NCBI RefSeq assembly: GCF_004519515.1
Contig: NZ_CP038145.1
Location: 1,592,001-1,656,000 of the forward strand
Source: Actinobacillus indolicus
GTDB lineage: Bacteria > Pseudomonadota > Gammaproteobacteria > Enterobacterales > Pasteurellaceae
Length of the DNA: 64,000 nt
Direction of reading: 5' to 3'
The stretch's first letter is position 1, and every line of letters starts with the position of its first letter. Below, piece by piece: positions 1 to 7,464 of this stretch. A program made the position numbers and the translations under genes. A model generated the notes under the pieces. It was not told the DNA's origin. It saw only the letters and a program-made list of their open reading frames with translations, and made no database searches.

Positions 1-881
1 AATTGCTTAAAATAGTCAGTAATTAACTCGCAAGCGATTCGCACTTTTTCGGATTGAATCCGTTGGATTGTCACTAGATAGAGTGGTACGCTCGGCAGTT
101 TCCATTCGGGAAAAATTTGGACTAACTCACCGCTTGCGAGAGCTTGTTTCACATCCGCATCGGGCTGAACTGAAATCCCCAGCCCTTTCATTGTTAAGCA
201 ACGGCTTGCATATAAACTGTTACAGTGAATACGATACTCAGGGGAAATCTCTTTTTCTTCCTGCTGATTCTTTAAGATAATTGAAGAATAGCGAGTGTTG
301 GAAAAACCGATCCAATCCAATTTAGCCAACTCTTCAAGATTATTCGGCATTCCTTTCTCTTGTAAGTAATCTTTGTGAGCTACCATAATTAGCTCAAAGG
401 TATAAAGATGGCGAGCAATCATGTTATCACTCAACACACCAGGACCAGCTCTCAGAGCAATATCAATTCGATTTTCCAATAAATCAATCACTTTATCTTC
501 AAACAACAAATTCAAGTGGAAATCGGGGTGAGAATCCAACACCGATTTAAACGCATTGATTAGCAGACTATCCATTAACCCTGTTGCACAAGCAATGTTG
601 AGTTGCCCAATAGGTTGAGATCGAAGCAATTCGACACTTTTCACCGCATTTTCTGCACTTTGTTGCATCTGTTTTGCATTTTGGTAAAAAATCTCCCCCG
701 CTTCTGTCAGCGATAATTTTCGTGTGGTACGGTTTAAAAGTTTAATCTGCAAATGGGTTTCAAGCTTTTGAATAGATTGAGTAACCGCAGACGGCGTCAT
801 TGATAATTGTTCTGCCGTCGCTTGCATAGAACCCTGTTCCACTACGCAAACAAACACACTCATTGCTTTATAATCGTACAT
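1..881 (-). CDS. LysR-family transcriptional regulator (3' end beyond window)
   Basis: Reading the minus strand from the ATG at 879-881 gives an open frame of 293 codons that reaches the left window edge without a stop. Residues 1-62 form a LysR winged helix-turn-helix (QATAEQLSMTPSAVTQSIQK near residue 20-39, then NRTTRKLSLTEAG). The rest fits the periplasmic-binding-like effector domain (LLENRIDIALRAGP). The family length is about 290-300 residues, so only a few residues should be missing. It is divergent from the DoxX gene at 1002 across about 120 bp, the usual layout in which a LysR protein controls its neighbour and itself. The effector is unknown; the control of DoxX is inference. Confidence 0.9.
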   Translation of the reverse strand, partial: MYDYKAMSVFVCVVEQGSMQATAEQLSMTPSAVTQSIQKLETHLQIKLLNRTTRKLSLTEAGEIFYQNAKQMQQSAENAVKSVELLRSQPIGQLNIACATGLMDSLLINAFKSVLDSHPDFHLNLLFEDKVIDLLENRIDIALRAGPGVLSDNMIARHLYTFELIMVAHKDYLQEKGMPNNLEELAKLDWIGFSNTRYSSIILKNQQEEKEISPEYRIHCNSLYASRCLTMKGLGISVQPDADVKQALASGELVQIFPEWKLPSVPLYLVTIQRIQSEKVRIACELITDYFKQ

Positions 882-1001
882 AGTCTAACCCTTTTGTTAA
901 GTGATGCTTAATAGTGTATTAAGTAAATCAGCTATTATCAAATTATTATTGCTCTTTATAATGCCAGCCTTTCATTTCAACAAGACATCAAGGAAAGCAA
1001 A

Positions 1002-1412
1002 ATGAATCAAACATTAGAAAAATTAAGCCCAGTGGCATTTTTATTAGCACGTGTTGTAGTCGGCTATATGTTCTTATTACACGGTACAGCAAAATTCTTT
1101 GAATTTCCGGTATCAATGACAGGTGGTAACGGCAGCGTAGAGATTTTCTCTCTTTACGGTTTTGCAGCTATTTTAGAAATCGTTGGCGGCATTTTAATCG
1201 CATTAGGTTTATTCACTCGCCCAACGGCATTTTTACTGTCAGGTCAAATGGCTTATGCGTATTTTGGCGTACACGCTACCGCAGAAACTTTATTCCAACC
1301 GATGTTAAATAAGGGCGAATTAGCCGCAATGTACTCACTCTTCTTCTTAGTATTAGTGTTTACAGGCGCAGGCAAATTATCGTTAGATCAGAAGTTATTC
1401 GGTAAAAACTAA
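1002..1412 (+). CDS. DoxX-family membrane protein
   Basis: A 136-residue protein with about four membrane segments. It has the DoxX signature of an N-terminal ARVVVGYMFLLHGTAKFF followed by a GGILIALGLFTRPTAFLL helix pair. A good ribosome site (AAGGAAA) precedes the ATG. DoxX proteins are small inner-membrane proteins linked to redox or quinone functions, but the family is heterogeneous and no specific activity can be read from the sequence. The gene stands alone, divergent from a LysR regulator and followed by an uptake-sequence hairpin that can act as terminator. A second, different DoxX protein occurs at 62747 in the RiPP locus. Confidence 0.85.
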   Translation: MNQTLEKLSPVAFLLARVVVGYMFLLHGTAKFFEFPVSMTGGNGSVEIFSLYGFAAILEIVGGILIALGLFTRPTAFLLSGQMAYAYFGVHATAETLFQPMLNKGELAAMYSLFFLVLVFTGAGKLSLDQKLFGKN

Positions 1413-1426
1413 TCCACCTTTCTTCG

Positions 1427-1473
1427 ACAAGCGGTGCGATTTTGCAAATTTTTTGCAGGATCTCACCGCTTGT
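1427..1473. repeat. Inverted uptake-sequence pair (hairpin), copy A of a 47-bp direct repeat
   Basis: ACAAGCGGT at 1427-1435 is paired with its reverse complement ACCGCTTGT at 1465-1473; the interior contains TTTTGCAAA. A T-rich tract follows, so it can terminate doxX transcription. The full 47 bp recurs identically, in the same orientation, at 3343-3389 on the far side of the ars genes. Confidence 0.9.
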
Positions 1474-1483
1474 TTTATTTTAT

Positions 1484-1507
1484 ATATTTCAATAACTCTT
1501 GAAATAT
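1484..1507. promoter_or_regulatory. Predicted ArsR operator, copy 1
   Basis: Perfect 9-bp inverted repeat ATATTTCAA-N6-TTGAAATAT about 50 bp upstream of arsR. Nearly the same 24-bp sequence recurs directly before arsC (1889-1912). Size and symmetry fit a dimeric winged-helix repressor. Assignment to ArsR is by position and repetition. Confidence 0.7.
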
Positions 1508-1559
1508 TTTATTCATATAGATAAACTTTACTTCGATACATTCCAAGTCTATTTATGCA

Positions 1560-1874
1560 ATGAACACAGAACAAGCCAGCCAATTATTTGAAAGTCTTTC
1601 CTCGCCAATTCGTCTTGCTATTTTCCAAACGCTTTCAGCTATGGGAACACAAGGGATGATTGCAGGTGATTTAGCCAAACAGCTTGGGCTTGCGCCAAAT
1701 AATTTATCTTTCCATTTGAAAACATTAAGCCAAGCTCAGCTGGTCACAAGCCTGCAAGAAGGACGATTTGTTCGCTATCATGCGAATTTGCCGTTGATGT
1801 TGGAATTAACCCAATTTCTTACCGATAACTGTTGTAAAAACAGTCAGGAAAAATGTGCAACGATGTGTTGTTAA
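1560..1874 (+). CDS. arsR: ArsR-family arsenic/metal-responsive repressor
   Basis: A 104-residue winged-helix repressor of the ArsR/SmtB family. Its recognition helix region is APNNLSFHLKTLSQAQLV (residues 45-62), followed by the beta-wing EGRFVRYHA. It lacks the classical ELCVCDL alpha-3 site and instead carries a cysteine-rich C-terminus (Cys91, Cys92, Cys99, Cys103, Cys104). This resembles the C-terminal As(III) site described for Acidithiobacillus ArsR. It heads arsR-arsC-acr3, and palindromes lie both before it and before arsC, so it probably represses both units. No convincing ribosome site precedes the ATG, so the start is less certain. Confidence 0.88.
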   Translation: MNTEQASQLFESLSSPIRLAIFQTLSAMGTQGMIAGDLAKQLGLAPNNLSFHLKTLSQAQLVTSLQEGRFVRYHANLPLMLELTQFLTDNCCKNSQEKCATMCC

Positions 1875-1888
1875 AAAAATTTGTATAC

Positions 1889-1912
1889 ATATTTCAATAA
1901 CTCTTGAATTAT
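1889..1912. promoter_or_regulatory. Predicted ArsR operator, copy 2
   Basis: A second copy of the 24-bp palindrome seen at 1484, with one mismatch in the right arm (TTGAATTAT). It lies between the arsR stop and the arsC ribosome site. It suggests that arsC-acr3 has its own ArsR-controlled promoter in addition to read-through from arsR. Confidence 0.65.
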
Positions 1913-1925
1913 ATAAGGAGCAAAA

Positions 1926-2339
1926 ATGAGCCAAATCATTATTTACCATAATCCAAAATGCGGTACTTCACGCAATACATTAGCATTAATTCGCCATATG
2001 GGATTTGAACCGCAAGTGATACATTATTTAGATAATCCGCCGAATGAGCAAAGATTGCGAGATTTATTGTCAGCAATGGCATTAACACCTCGCCAGCTGT
2101 TACGCACCAATGTGCCGGAATATCAAGCGTGTGGTTTGGACAACCCGCAAGTGAGTGATGATGAGATTATCCAAGCGATGTTGGCTAATCCGATTTTAAT
2201 TAACCGCCCAATTGTCGTTACAGAAAAAGGTGTGCGTTTATGTCGTCCTTCGGAAGTCTTTTTACAAATTGCCCCTGCTGCTTTAGAAGTGGACTTTGTG
2301 AAAGAAGATGGCGAAGTCATTCATGCAGGAGCAAAGTAA
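1926..2339 (+). CDS. arsC: Arsenate reductase, glutaredoxin-linked ArsC
   Basis: A 137-residue ArsC/Spx-fold protein with the active-site motif IYHNPKCGTSRNTLALI; Cys12 is the catalytic cysteine that attacks arsenate. The NRPIVVTEKGVRLCRPSEV segment near residue 94-112 carries the family's conserved arginines. It reduces As(V) to As(III) with glutathione and glutaredoxin, and the product is exported by the next gene. A strong ribosome site (AAGGAG) precedes the ATG, and the stop overlaps the acr3 start by one base, indicating translational coupling. Confidence 0.95.
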   Translation: MSQIIIYHNPKCGTSRNTLALIRHMGFEPQVIHYLDNPPNEQRLRDLLSAMALTPRQLLRTNVPEYQACGLDNPQVSDDEIIQAMLANPILINRPIVVTEKGVRLCRPSEVFLQIAPAALEVDFVKEDGEVIHAGAK

Positions 2340-3340
2340 TGGGATTTTTTGAACGCTTTTTAACCGTATGGGTTGCGTTAGCGATCTTAGTTGGTGTCGG
2401 GTTAGGCGTATGGCAACCTGAATTGTTCGCTTGGGTTGCCAAATTGGAAATCGCACACATCAATTTACCTGTTGCTGTACTAATTTGGCTGATGATTTAT
2501 CCGATGATGATCCAAATCGACTGGTCGGCGATTAAAGATGTCGGCAAAAAACCGAAAGGTTTGGCTTTAACCTTATTTATTAACTGGCTGGTCAAGCCTT
2601 TTACGATGGCGTTGGTCGGTTGGCTCTTTTTCCGTGTCTTCTTTGCGGAGTGGGTCGATGCACAATCAGCGACAGAATACATCGCAGGAATGATTTTACT
2701 TGGCGTTGCGCCTTGTACGGCAATGGTGTTTGTTTGGTCGCAGTTAGTGCGTGGTGATGCTAATTACACCTTAGTACAGGTGTCAATCAATGACATCATT
2801 ATGATTTTTGCGTTTGCGCCGATTGCAGGACTCTTACTAGGGATTAGTGATATTCAAATTCCGTGGCAAACCTTGCTTTACAGCACGATTTTATATGTAT
2901 TGTTGCCACTTCTTGCAGGTTGGATAACCCGAAATGCATTGGGGCAATCCGCTGAAAAAATCCAGCGATTAAGCCAAAAATTAAAGCCTTTTTCCATTTT
3001 AGGATTATTGCTCACCGTCGTGCTGTTATTCGCATTCCAAGCACAAACCATTTTGGCACAGCCGTTAGTGATTTTACTGATCGCCATACCTCTCTTGGTT
3101 CAAACCTACGGCATTTTTTTCTTGGCACATTTTTTGGCAAAATGGCTAAAACTGCCACATCAAGTTGCTGCCCCTGCCTGTTTAATCGGCACTAGCAACT
3201 TTTTTGAATTAGCTGTTGCTGTTGCCATTTCGCTATTCGGTTTGCATTCAGGTGCGGCATTAGCCACCGTTGTCGGTGTGCTGGTTGAAGTGCCTGTAAT
3301 GCTTTCACTTGTTGCATTGTTAAACCGTTGGAATAAATAA
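2339..3340 (+). CDS. acr3: Arsenite efflux permease, Acr3 type
   Basis: A 333-residue polytopic inner-membrane protein of the Acr3 (BASS superfamily) type: MIYPMMIQIDW, then GVAPCTAMVFVWSQLVRGD with the conserved arsenite-binding cysteine (Cys126), then VSINDIIMIFAF. About ten membrane helices are evident. I start it at the ATG at 2339, which overlaps the arsC stop, rather than at an upstream in-frame ATG inside arsC that would add an implausible Cys/Arg-rich 33-residue leader. It exports As(III) using the proton motive force. It is a different family from ArsB, although often given that name. Confidence 0.93.
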   Translation: MGFFERFLTVWVALAILVGVGLGVWQPELFAWVAKLEIAHINLPVAVLIWLMIYPMMIQIDWSAIKDVGKKPKGLALTLFINWLVKPFTMALVGWLFFRVFFAEWVDAQSATEYIAGMILLGVAPCTAMVFVWSQLVRGDANYTLVQVSINDIIMIFAFAPIAGLLLGISDIQIPWQTLLYSTILYVLLPLLAGWITRNALGQSAEKIQRLSQKLKPFSILGLLLTVVLLFAFQAQTILAQPLVILLIAIPLLVQTYGIFFLAHFLAKWLKLPHQVAAPACLIGTSNFFELAVAVAISLFGLHSGAALATVVGVLVEVPVMLSLVALLNRWNK

Positions 3341-3342
3341 TG

Positions 3343-3389
3343 ACAAGCGGTGCGATTTTGCAAATTTTTTGCAGGATCTCACCGCTTGT
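3343..3389. repeat. Inverted uptake-sequence pair (hairpin), copy B of a 47-bp direct repeat
   Basis: Identical over all 47 bp to 1427-1473 and in the same orientation. It starts 2 bp after the acr3 stop and is followed by a T-rich stretch, so it is a plausible terminator. With copy A it brackets the ars cassette exactly. Confidence 0.9.
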
Positions 3390-3443
3390 CTCATTTTTAT
3401 AGTATCCTTTCGCCTGTTTTTTTATTCGCAAAGAGGCAATCTT

Positions 3444-4475
3444 TTGAGCAAACGTCGCTTAACTCAGAATCAACAACGTCGGATTCAAACTAACCATCAC
3501 AAAAAGATCAACAAAGCTGAATTTGAATGGCAAGATGAAATGTTGGGGGAAGTCCAGCAAGGTCTTGTGGTTACTCGCCACGCTAAACACGCCGATGTAG
3601 AAACCGCAAGCGGTGAGATTTTCCGTTGTAATTTACGACGAACATTAAAAAATGTGGTGGTGGGCGATGTGGTGTCGTGGCGTTTGGGAAGTGAGCAATT
3701 GCAAGGGATTAGCGGTGTGATTGAAGCTGTTCACCCTCGCCAAAATGAGCTAACTCGTCCTGACTATTACGACGGTATTAAAGTGATGGCATCAAATATC
3801 GATCAAATTATCATTGTATCCGCCGTATTGCCTCAGCTCTCGCTGAACATTATCGACCGCTATTTAGTAATTTGTGAGAATGCCAACATTCCTGCCTTAA
3901 TTGTGTTGAATAAAATTGATTTATTGAGTGAACAAGAGCGAAAAGAAGTGCAACAACAGCTTGAGATCTATAAAAAGATCGGCTACCAGACACTCTGTTT
4001 ATCCGCAGACACAGGCGAGAATATGCAGGCGTTGAATGCTTATTTAGCGAAAGGTACATCTATTTTCGTCGGACAGTCAGGTGTTGGAAAATCAAGTCTA
4101 ATCAATCAATTATTGCCTGATGTAAATGCCCAAACAGGGGCAGTCAGCGATATTTCAGGCTTAGGGCAACATACCACAACGGCTTCACGTTTATACCACT
4201 TATCTCAAGGTGGAAATTTGATCGACTCGCCGGGGATTCGCGAATTTGGCTTATGGCATTTAGAAGCCGAGCAGATTACACAAGGTTATCGGGAATTTGC
4301 TTCGGTATTAGGCACTTGCAAATTCCGTGATTGTAAACATAAAGATGACCCAGGTTGTGCATTAAAAGAAGCTGTAGAGCAGGGGAAAATCGATCCGATA
4401 CGTTTTGATAACTATCACAGGCTCTTAGAAAGTCGCCAAGAAAGCAAAAGTCAGCGGTATTTTAGAAAAGAATAA
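3444..4475 (+). CDS. rsgA: Ribosome small-subunit-dependent GTPase A
   Basis: Circularly permuted GTPase that helps mature the 30S subunit. An N-terminal OB fold (GLVVTRHAKHADVET) precedes the permuted G domain: NKIDLL (G4) comes first, then GQSGVGKSSLINQLL (Walker A/G1) and DSPGIREFG (G3). A C-terminal zinc knuckle follows (CKFRDCKHKDDPGC). I choose the TTG at 3444, preceded by GAGGC, because it gives the family N-terminus SKRRLTQNQQRR, 343 residues in all. An upstream in-frame ATG at 3369 lies inside the uptake hairpin and adds a hydrophobic tail foreign to RsgA. Confidence 0.93.
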   Translation: MSKRRLTQNQQRRIQTNHHKKINKAEFEWQDEMLGEVQQGLVVTRHAKHADVETASGEIFRCNLRRTLKNVVVGDVVSWRLGSEQLQGISGVIEAVHPRQNELTRPDYYDGIKVMASNIDQIIIVSAVLPQLSLNIIDRYLVICENANIPALIVLNKIDLLSEQERKEVQQQLEIYKKIGYQTLCLSADTGENMQALNAYLAKGTSIFVGQSGVGKSSLINQLLPDVNAQTGAVSDISGLGQHTTTASRLYHLSQGGNLIDSPGIREFGLWHLEAEQITQGYREFASVLGTCKFRDCKHKDDPGCALKEAVEQGKIDPIRFDNYHRLLESRQESKSQRYFRKE

Positions 4476-4482
4476 TAAAATC

Positions 4483-4514
4483 AACGGGTTGCTAGATAAA
4501 AATAGCAACCCGTT
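4483..4514 (+). terminator. Stem-loop after rsgA
   Basis: 11-bp perfect arms AACGGGTTGCT / AGCAACCCGTT around a 10-nt AT loop. The run of T after the stem is weak, so termination strength is uncertain. Confidence 0.6.
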
Positions 4515-4573
4515 CTCATTTGCAATACTTATTGATTCTCATCTTTATCCGCTTGTTGATTATCATCTAGTGG

Positions 4574-4626
4574 GGTTGTTGAGAATCATTTTTATTTATT
4601 GACAGGTTAAATTTTATCTATAAAAT
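4574..4626 (+). promoter_or_regulatory. sitA promoter with Fur-like box
   Basis: TTGACA at 4599-4604, a 16-bp spacer, and TAAAAT at 4621-4626 make a good sigma70 promoter 40 bp before sitA. The AT-rich stretch just upstream, GAGAATCATTTTTATTTAT (4581-4599), partly matches the 19-bp Fur consensus (my count about 11 of 19). Fur or MntR control is plausible for this transporter but not proven. Confidence 0.55.
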
Positions 4627-4665
4627 GCTGCCTGAAAACCCATAATTTATATAAGGAGACTAACG

Positions 4666-5547
4666 ATGAAAAAATTAGCAGCACTACTTAGTATGCTTTT
4701 TTTGGTAAGTAATCCACTTGCTGCCCAGCAGTTTAAAGTGGTCACCACATTCACTGTGATTCAAGACATTGCTCAAAATGTCGCAGGGGATAAGGCGGTG
4801 GTCGAGTCGATCACCAAACCAGGTGCGGAAATCCACGATTATCAACCAACGCCACAGGATATTGTGAAAGCACAATCTGCGGATTTGGTGTTGTGGAACG
4901 GTATGAACCTTGAAAGCTGGTTTGAGCGTTTCTTTTCTCAAGTGAAAGACAAGCCTGCGGTTGTGGTAACGGAAGGCATTGAGCCGATTTCCATCTATGA
5001 AGGGCCTTACAAAGATAAACCAAACCCACACGCTTGGATGTCCACAAAAAATGCGTTGATTTATATTGAAAATATTCGTCAAGCCTTGGTGAAATACGAT
5101 CCAGCAAATGCAGAAGCCTATAATGCGAATGCAAAAGCCTATGCGGATAAAATCATTGCCTTAGATCAGCCGTTGCGTGAGCGTTTGGCAAAAGTGCCTG
5201 AAGCACAACGTTGGTTAGTGACAAGCGAAGGGGCGTTTAGCTATCTTGCTAGAGATTATGGCTTCAAAGAGTTATACCTTTGGGCGATTAACCAAGATGA
5301 ACAAGGCACGCCAAAACAGATCCGCAAAGTGATCGACCAAGTGCGTAAACATCAAATTCCGGTGGTATTTAGTGAAAGTACCATTTCAGATAAGCCTGCT
5401 AAACAAGTGGCAAAAGAGAGTAAAGCACGTTATGGCGGTGTGTTGTATGTGGACTCTCTCTCAACAAAAGATGGCAAAGTACCAACCTATATTGATTTAC
5501 TCAATGTTACTGTGAGTACTATTGTTGCTGGATTTGAAGGCAAATAG
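4666..5547 (+). CDS. sitA: Manganese/iron ABC transporter, periplasmic binding protein
   Basis: A 293-residue cluster A-I metal-binding lipocalin-unrelated solute-binding protein (SitA/YfeA/MntC group) with a cleavable signal peptide (MKKLAALLSMLFLVSNPLAAQ). The expected metal ligands are present: His in EIHDYQPTPQD, His in PNPHAWMS, Glu in VFSESTISDKPAK, and Asp in YVDSLS. It binds Mn2+ or Fe2+ for SitBCD. There is no His-rich loop, which argues against ZnuA. A complete IS30 element begins directly after the TAG stop; the protein is intact, but the operon is physically split from sitB. The name afeA or yfeA would be equally fair. Confidence 0.9.
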   Translation: MKKLAALLSMLFLVSNPLAAQQFKVVTTFTVIQDIAQNVAGDKAVVESITKPGAEIHDYQPTPQDIVKAQSADLVLWNGMNLESWFERFFSQVKDKPAVVVTEGIEPISIYEGPYKDKPNPHAWMSTKNALIYIENIRQALVKYDPANAEAYNANAKAYADKIIALDQPLRERLAKVPEAQRWLVTSEGAFSYLARDYGFKELYLWAINQDEQGTPKQIRKVIDQVRKHQIPVVFSESTISDKPAKQVAKESKARYGGVLYVDSLSTKDGKVPTYIDLLNVTVSTIVAGFEGK

Positions 5548-5580
5548 GCTGAATTTACAATCCAAGTGCAACAAAAAAAG

Positions 5581-5646
5581 AAGTACTCATCAACTAGAAT
5601 ATAATTTTGTTTCCACACAAAAACCATTTCCAAATGATGAGTACTT
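5581..5646 (+). repeat. 12-bp inverted repeat covering the transposase start codons
   Basis: AAGTACTCATCA (5581-5592) is the exact reverse complement of TGATGAGTACTT (5635-5646). The second arm includes both ATG codons of the transposase start region. RNA transcribed into the IS from outside could fold and hide the start, a known way for insertion sequences to avoid activation by read-through. The effect here is inference. Confidence 0.7.
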
Positions 5647-6608
5647 CCTACCGACATCTTACAATAAACGAGCGAGAAAAGATAATGATTTTACTCGCAC
5701 AGGGCAAAAAACAAGCAGAAATTGCCAAAGCACTGGGACGTAGCTCCAGCACCATTTCTCGCGAGCTGAAACGACACGCTCTAGAAAGCTACAGTGCAAC
5801 GAACGCACAAAACAGCTATTTGAAGCATCGTCAAAACAGCAAAGCACAGCGCAAATTAGAGCAGCCTGAATATTTCAATTTGGTGCAAGAAAAGTTTCTG
5901 ACAGAAAACTGGTCGCCCGAACAAATCAGCGCACGATTAAAATTGGAAAAATCTGAATTATCCATTAGTTATTCAACCATTTATCGTGGTATTTATTCAG
6001 GGTTGTTTGATATAGGCGAACGCAAAGCCAGTCGCAAACTGCGCCACAAAGGCAAAACACGGCATACAAAAAATCATCATGAAAAACGTGGCAAAATTCA
6101 GATATCCAACCATTTGAACGACCGTCCCATTTCGGCGCAAAATCGCAGTCGCTTTGGGCATTGGGAAGCCGATACCGTACTGGGTAAAGCGGGTGGAGCT
6201 TGTTTGCTGACGCTGACGGAACGCAAAAGTCGTTTTGAGTTGGTGAAGAAAATTCCTGCCAAAAAAGCCGAAGCAGTCCAAAAAGCCATGATTGAATTGC
6301 TGGATTCACATATATTGCGGTCAATTACGCCAGACCGTGGTAAAGAATTTGCCCAACATCGTTTGGTAACAGAAGCACTGGGTGTAGAATTTTACTTCCC
6401 CGAGCCGCATCAACCGTGGACACGGGGAACGAATGAAAATACAAATGGGTTACTTCGTGAATACTTTCCGAAGCACCAAGACATCAATCAGTGGAGCGAA
6501 GTTGATATTCAACAGGTGGTCAATAAACTGAATTTACGACCACGTAAATGTTTAGGTTGGAAAACACCTTATGAAGTTTACTTCAAAAAAACGTTGCACT
6601 TGGTTTGA
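5634..6608 (+). CDS. IS30-family transposase
   Basis: A DDE transposase of about 324 residues from the ATG at 5634. The N-terminus has the IS30 helix-turn-helix (YRHLTINEREKIMILLAQGK, then KALGRSSSTISREL). The catalytic core shows the acidic triad in HWEADTVLG, SITPDRGKEF and TRGTNENTNGLLREYF. A start ATG further upstream (5607) and a shorter start at MILLAQG (about 307 residues) are possible. I prefer 5634 or 5637 because the conserved helix-turn-helix begins soon after. The frame is intact, so this copy could be active. Confidence 0.93.
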   Translation: MMSTSYRHLTINEREKIMILLAQGKKQAEIAKALGRSSSTISRELKRHALESYSATNAQNSYLKHRQNSKAQRKLEQPEYFNLVQEKFLTENWSPEQISARLKLEKSELSISYSTIYRGIYSGLFDIGERKASRKLRHKGKTRHTKNHHEKRGKIQISNHLNDRPISAQNRSRFGHWEADTVLGKAGGACLLTLTERKSRFELVKKIPAKKAEAVQKAMIELLDSHILRSITPDRGKEFAQHRLVTEALGVEFYFPEPHQPWTRGTNENTNGLLREYFPKHQDINQWSEVDIQQVVNKLNLRPRKCLGWKTPYEVYFKKTLHLV

Positions 6609-6642
6609 CAATTCAAGAGATAAAAATTAATATGATTAAACG

Positions 6643-6671
6643 GTAGGGGCGGACACATTGGTTCGCCCTAC
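6643..6671. repeat. GTAGGG...CCCTAC palindromic intergenic element
   Basis: Arms GTAGGGGCGGAC and GTTCGCCCTAC form an imperfect stem over a 6-nt loop between the IS and sitB. The outer GTAGGG/CCCTAC is shared with palindromes at 12352, 52216 and 52291 and half-shared at 50041, while the inner stem differs at each site. Confidence 0.65.
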
Positions 6672-6699
6672 ATTTACAAAATAGGATTACCTAACAAAT

Positions 6700-7461
6700 A
6701 TGAACATTCCCCTGAGTTCTCTTTCTGTTTCCGATGTCACCGTTCGTTATAGCAACGGACACACGGCAATTCACGATGTTACTTTTCGCCTTGACGGTGG
6801 CACAATCTGTGCATTACTTGGGGTGAACGGCAGTGGCAAATCAACCTTATTTAAAAGCATTATGGGTTTAGTTCAGCCAAAAGGAAAGATTGAGCTATGC
6901 GGACTGCCTGTCAATCAAGCCTTAAAACGCAATCTTGTTGCTTATGTGCCACAAAGTGAAGAAGTGGACTGGCAATTTCCTGTCTCGGTTTATGATGTGG
7001 TAATGATGGGGCGTTATGGCTATATGAATTTTCTGCGTATCCCTTCTGCTGTGGATAAGCAAAAAGTCGCCGAAGCAATGGAGCGGGTCAATATCGTTCA
7101 CCTTGCGGATCGTCAAATCGGCGAACTTTCAGGGGGGCAGAAAAAACGGGTATTTTTGGCTCGTTCGCTTGCTCAAGAGAGCAAAATTATCTTACTTGAC
7201 GAACCTTTCACTGGCGTGGACGTAAATACCGAAAATGCGATCATCGATTTACTCAAACAGCTTCGGGATAGCAGTCACTTAATCCTTGTTTCTACCCACA
7301 ATTTAGCCGCTGTACCAAGTTTTTGCGATCAAGCGGTAATGATTAATCGCACAGTGTTAGCAACAGGAACTATCGAAACGACATTCACCCCTGAAAATCT
7401 TGAACGAGTATTTGGCGGTGTCTTACGTTATCAGCAGTTATTCGGAGAACATAAGGAATAA
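6700..7461 (+). CDS. sitB: Manganese/iron ABC transporter, ATP-binding protein
   Basis: A 253-residue ABC ATPase with Walker A GVNGSGKSTLF, Q-loop YVPQSEEVDW, signature LSGGQKKRVFLARSLAQ, Walker B KIILLDEPFTGVD and the H-loop STHNL. The VPQSEEVDWQFPVSVYDVVMMGRYG segment is typical of the metal-chelate SitB/YfeB/ZnuC group. It powers the permeases SitC and SitD with SitA. It lies 80 bp after the IS30 insertion, so its transcription now depends on read-through of the element or a promoter in or after it. Confidence 0.92.
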   Translation: MNIPLSSLSVSDVTVRYSNGHTAIHDVTFRLDGGTICALLGVNGSGKSTLFKSIMGLVQPKGKIELCGLPVNQALKRNLVAYVPQSEEVDWQFPVSVYDVVMMGRYGYMNFLRIPSAVDKQKVAEAMERVNIVHLADRQIGELSGGQKKRVFLARSLAQESKIILLDEPFTGVDVNTENAIIDLLKQLRDSSHLILVSTHNLAAVPSFCDQAVMINRTVLATGTIETTFTPENLERVFGGVLRYQQLFGEHKE

Positions 7462-7464
7462 TCA

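Larger units (their letters stand above)
5548..6617 (+). mobile_element. ISApl1: IS30-family insertion sequence, ISApl1-like, complete copy
   Basis: I delimit 1070 bp. The imperfect terminal inverted repeats (about 27 bp) are 5548-5574 and 6591-6617, matching in about 20 positions, with TGAATT and CCAAGTGCAAC shared. The element is flanked by AG at 5546-5547 and AG at 6618-6619, a 2-bp target duplication. It carries one intact DDE transposase. Length, family, 2-bp duplication and host type agree with what I know of ISApl1, the element later found mobilising mcr-1; the exact name needs a sequence match. The insertion duplicates the last two bases of the sitA stop codon, leaving SitA unchanged. 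The same left end reappears at 63982. Confidence 0.9.

Noticed and set aside
3369..3443. Longer N-terminus for RsgA from ATG 3369
   Set aside because: It starts inside the uptake hairpin and encodes a hydrophobic segment absent from RsgA proteins; the TTG at 3444 gives the conserved start.
4684..5134. Long minus-strand ORFs opposite sitA
   Set aside because: Antisense shadows of a well-conserved gene, with no motifs, start sites or conserved context.
5522..5743. Small plus-strand ORF overlapping the sitA end and the IS left end
   Set aside because: It reads through the terminal repeat of the IS in a different frame from the transposase and has no domain or ribosome site.
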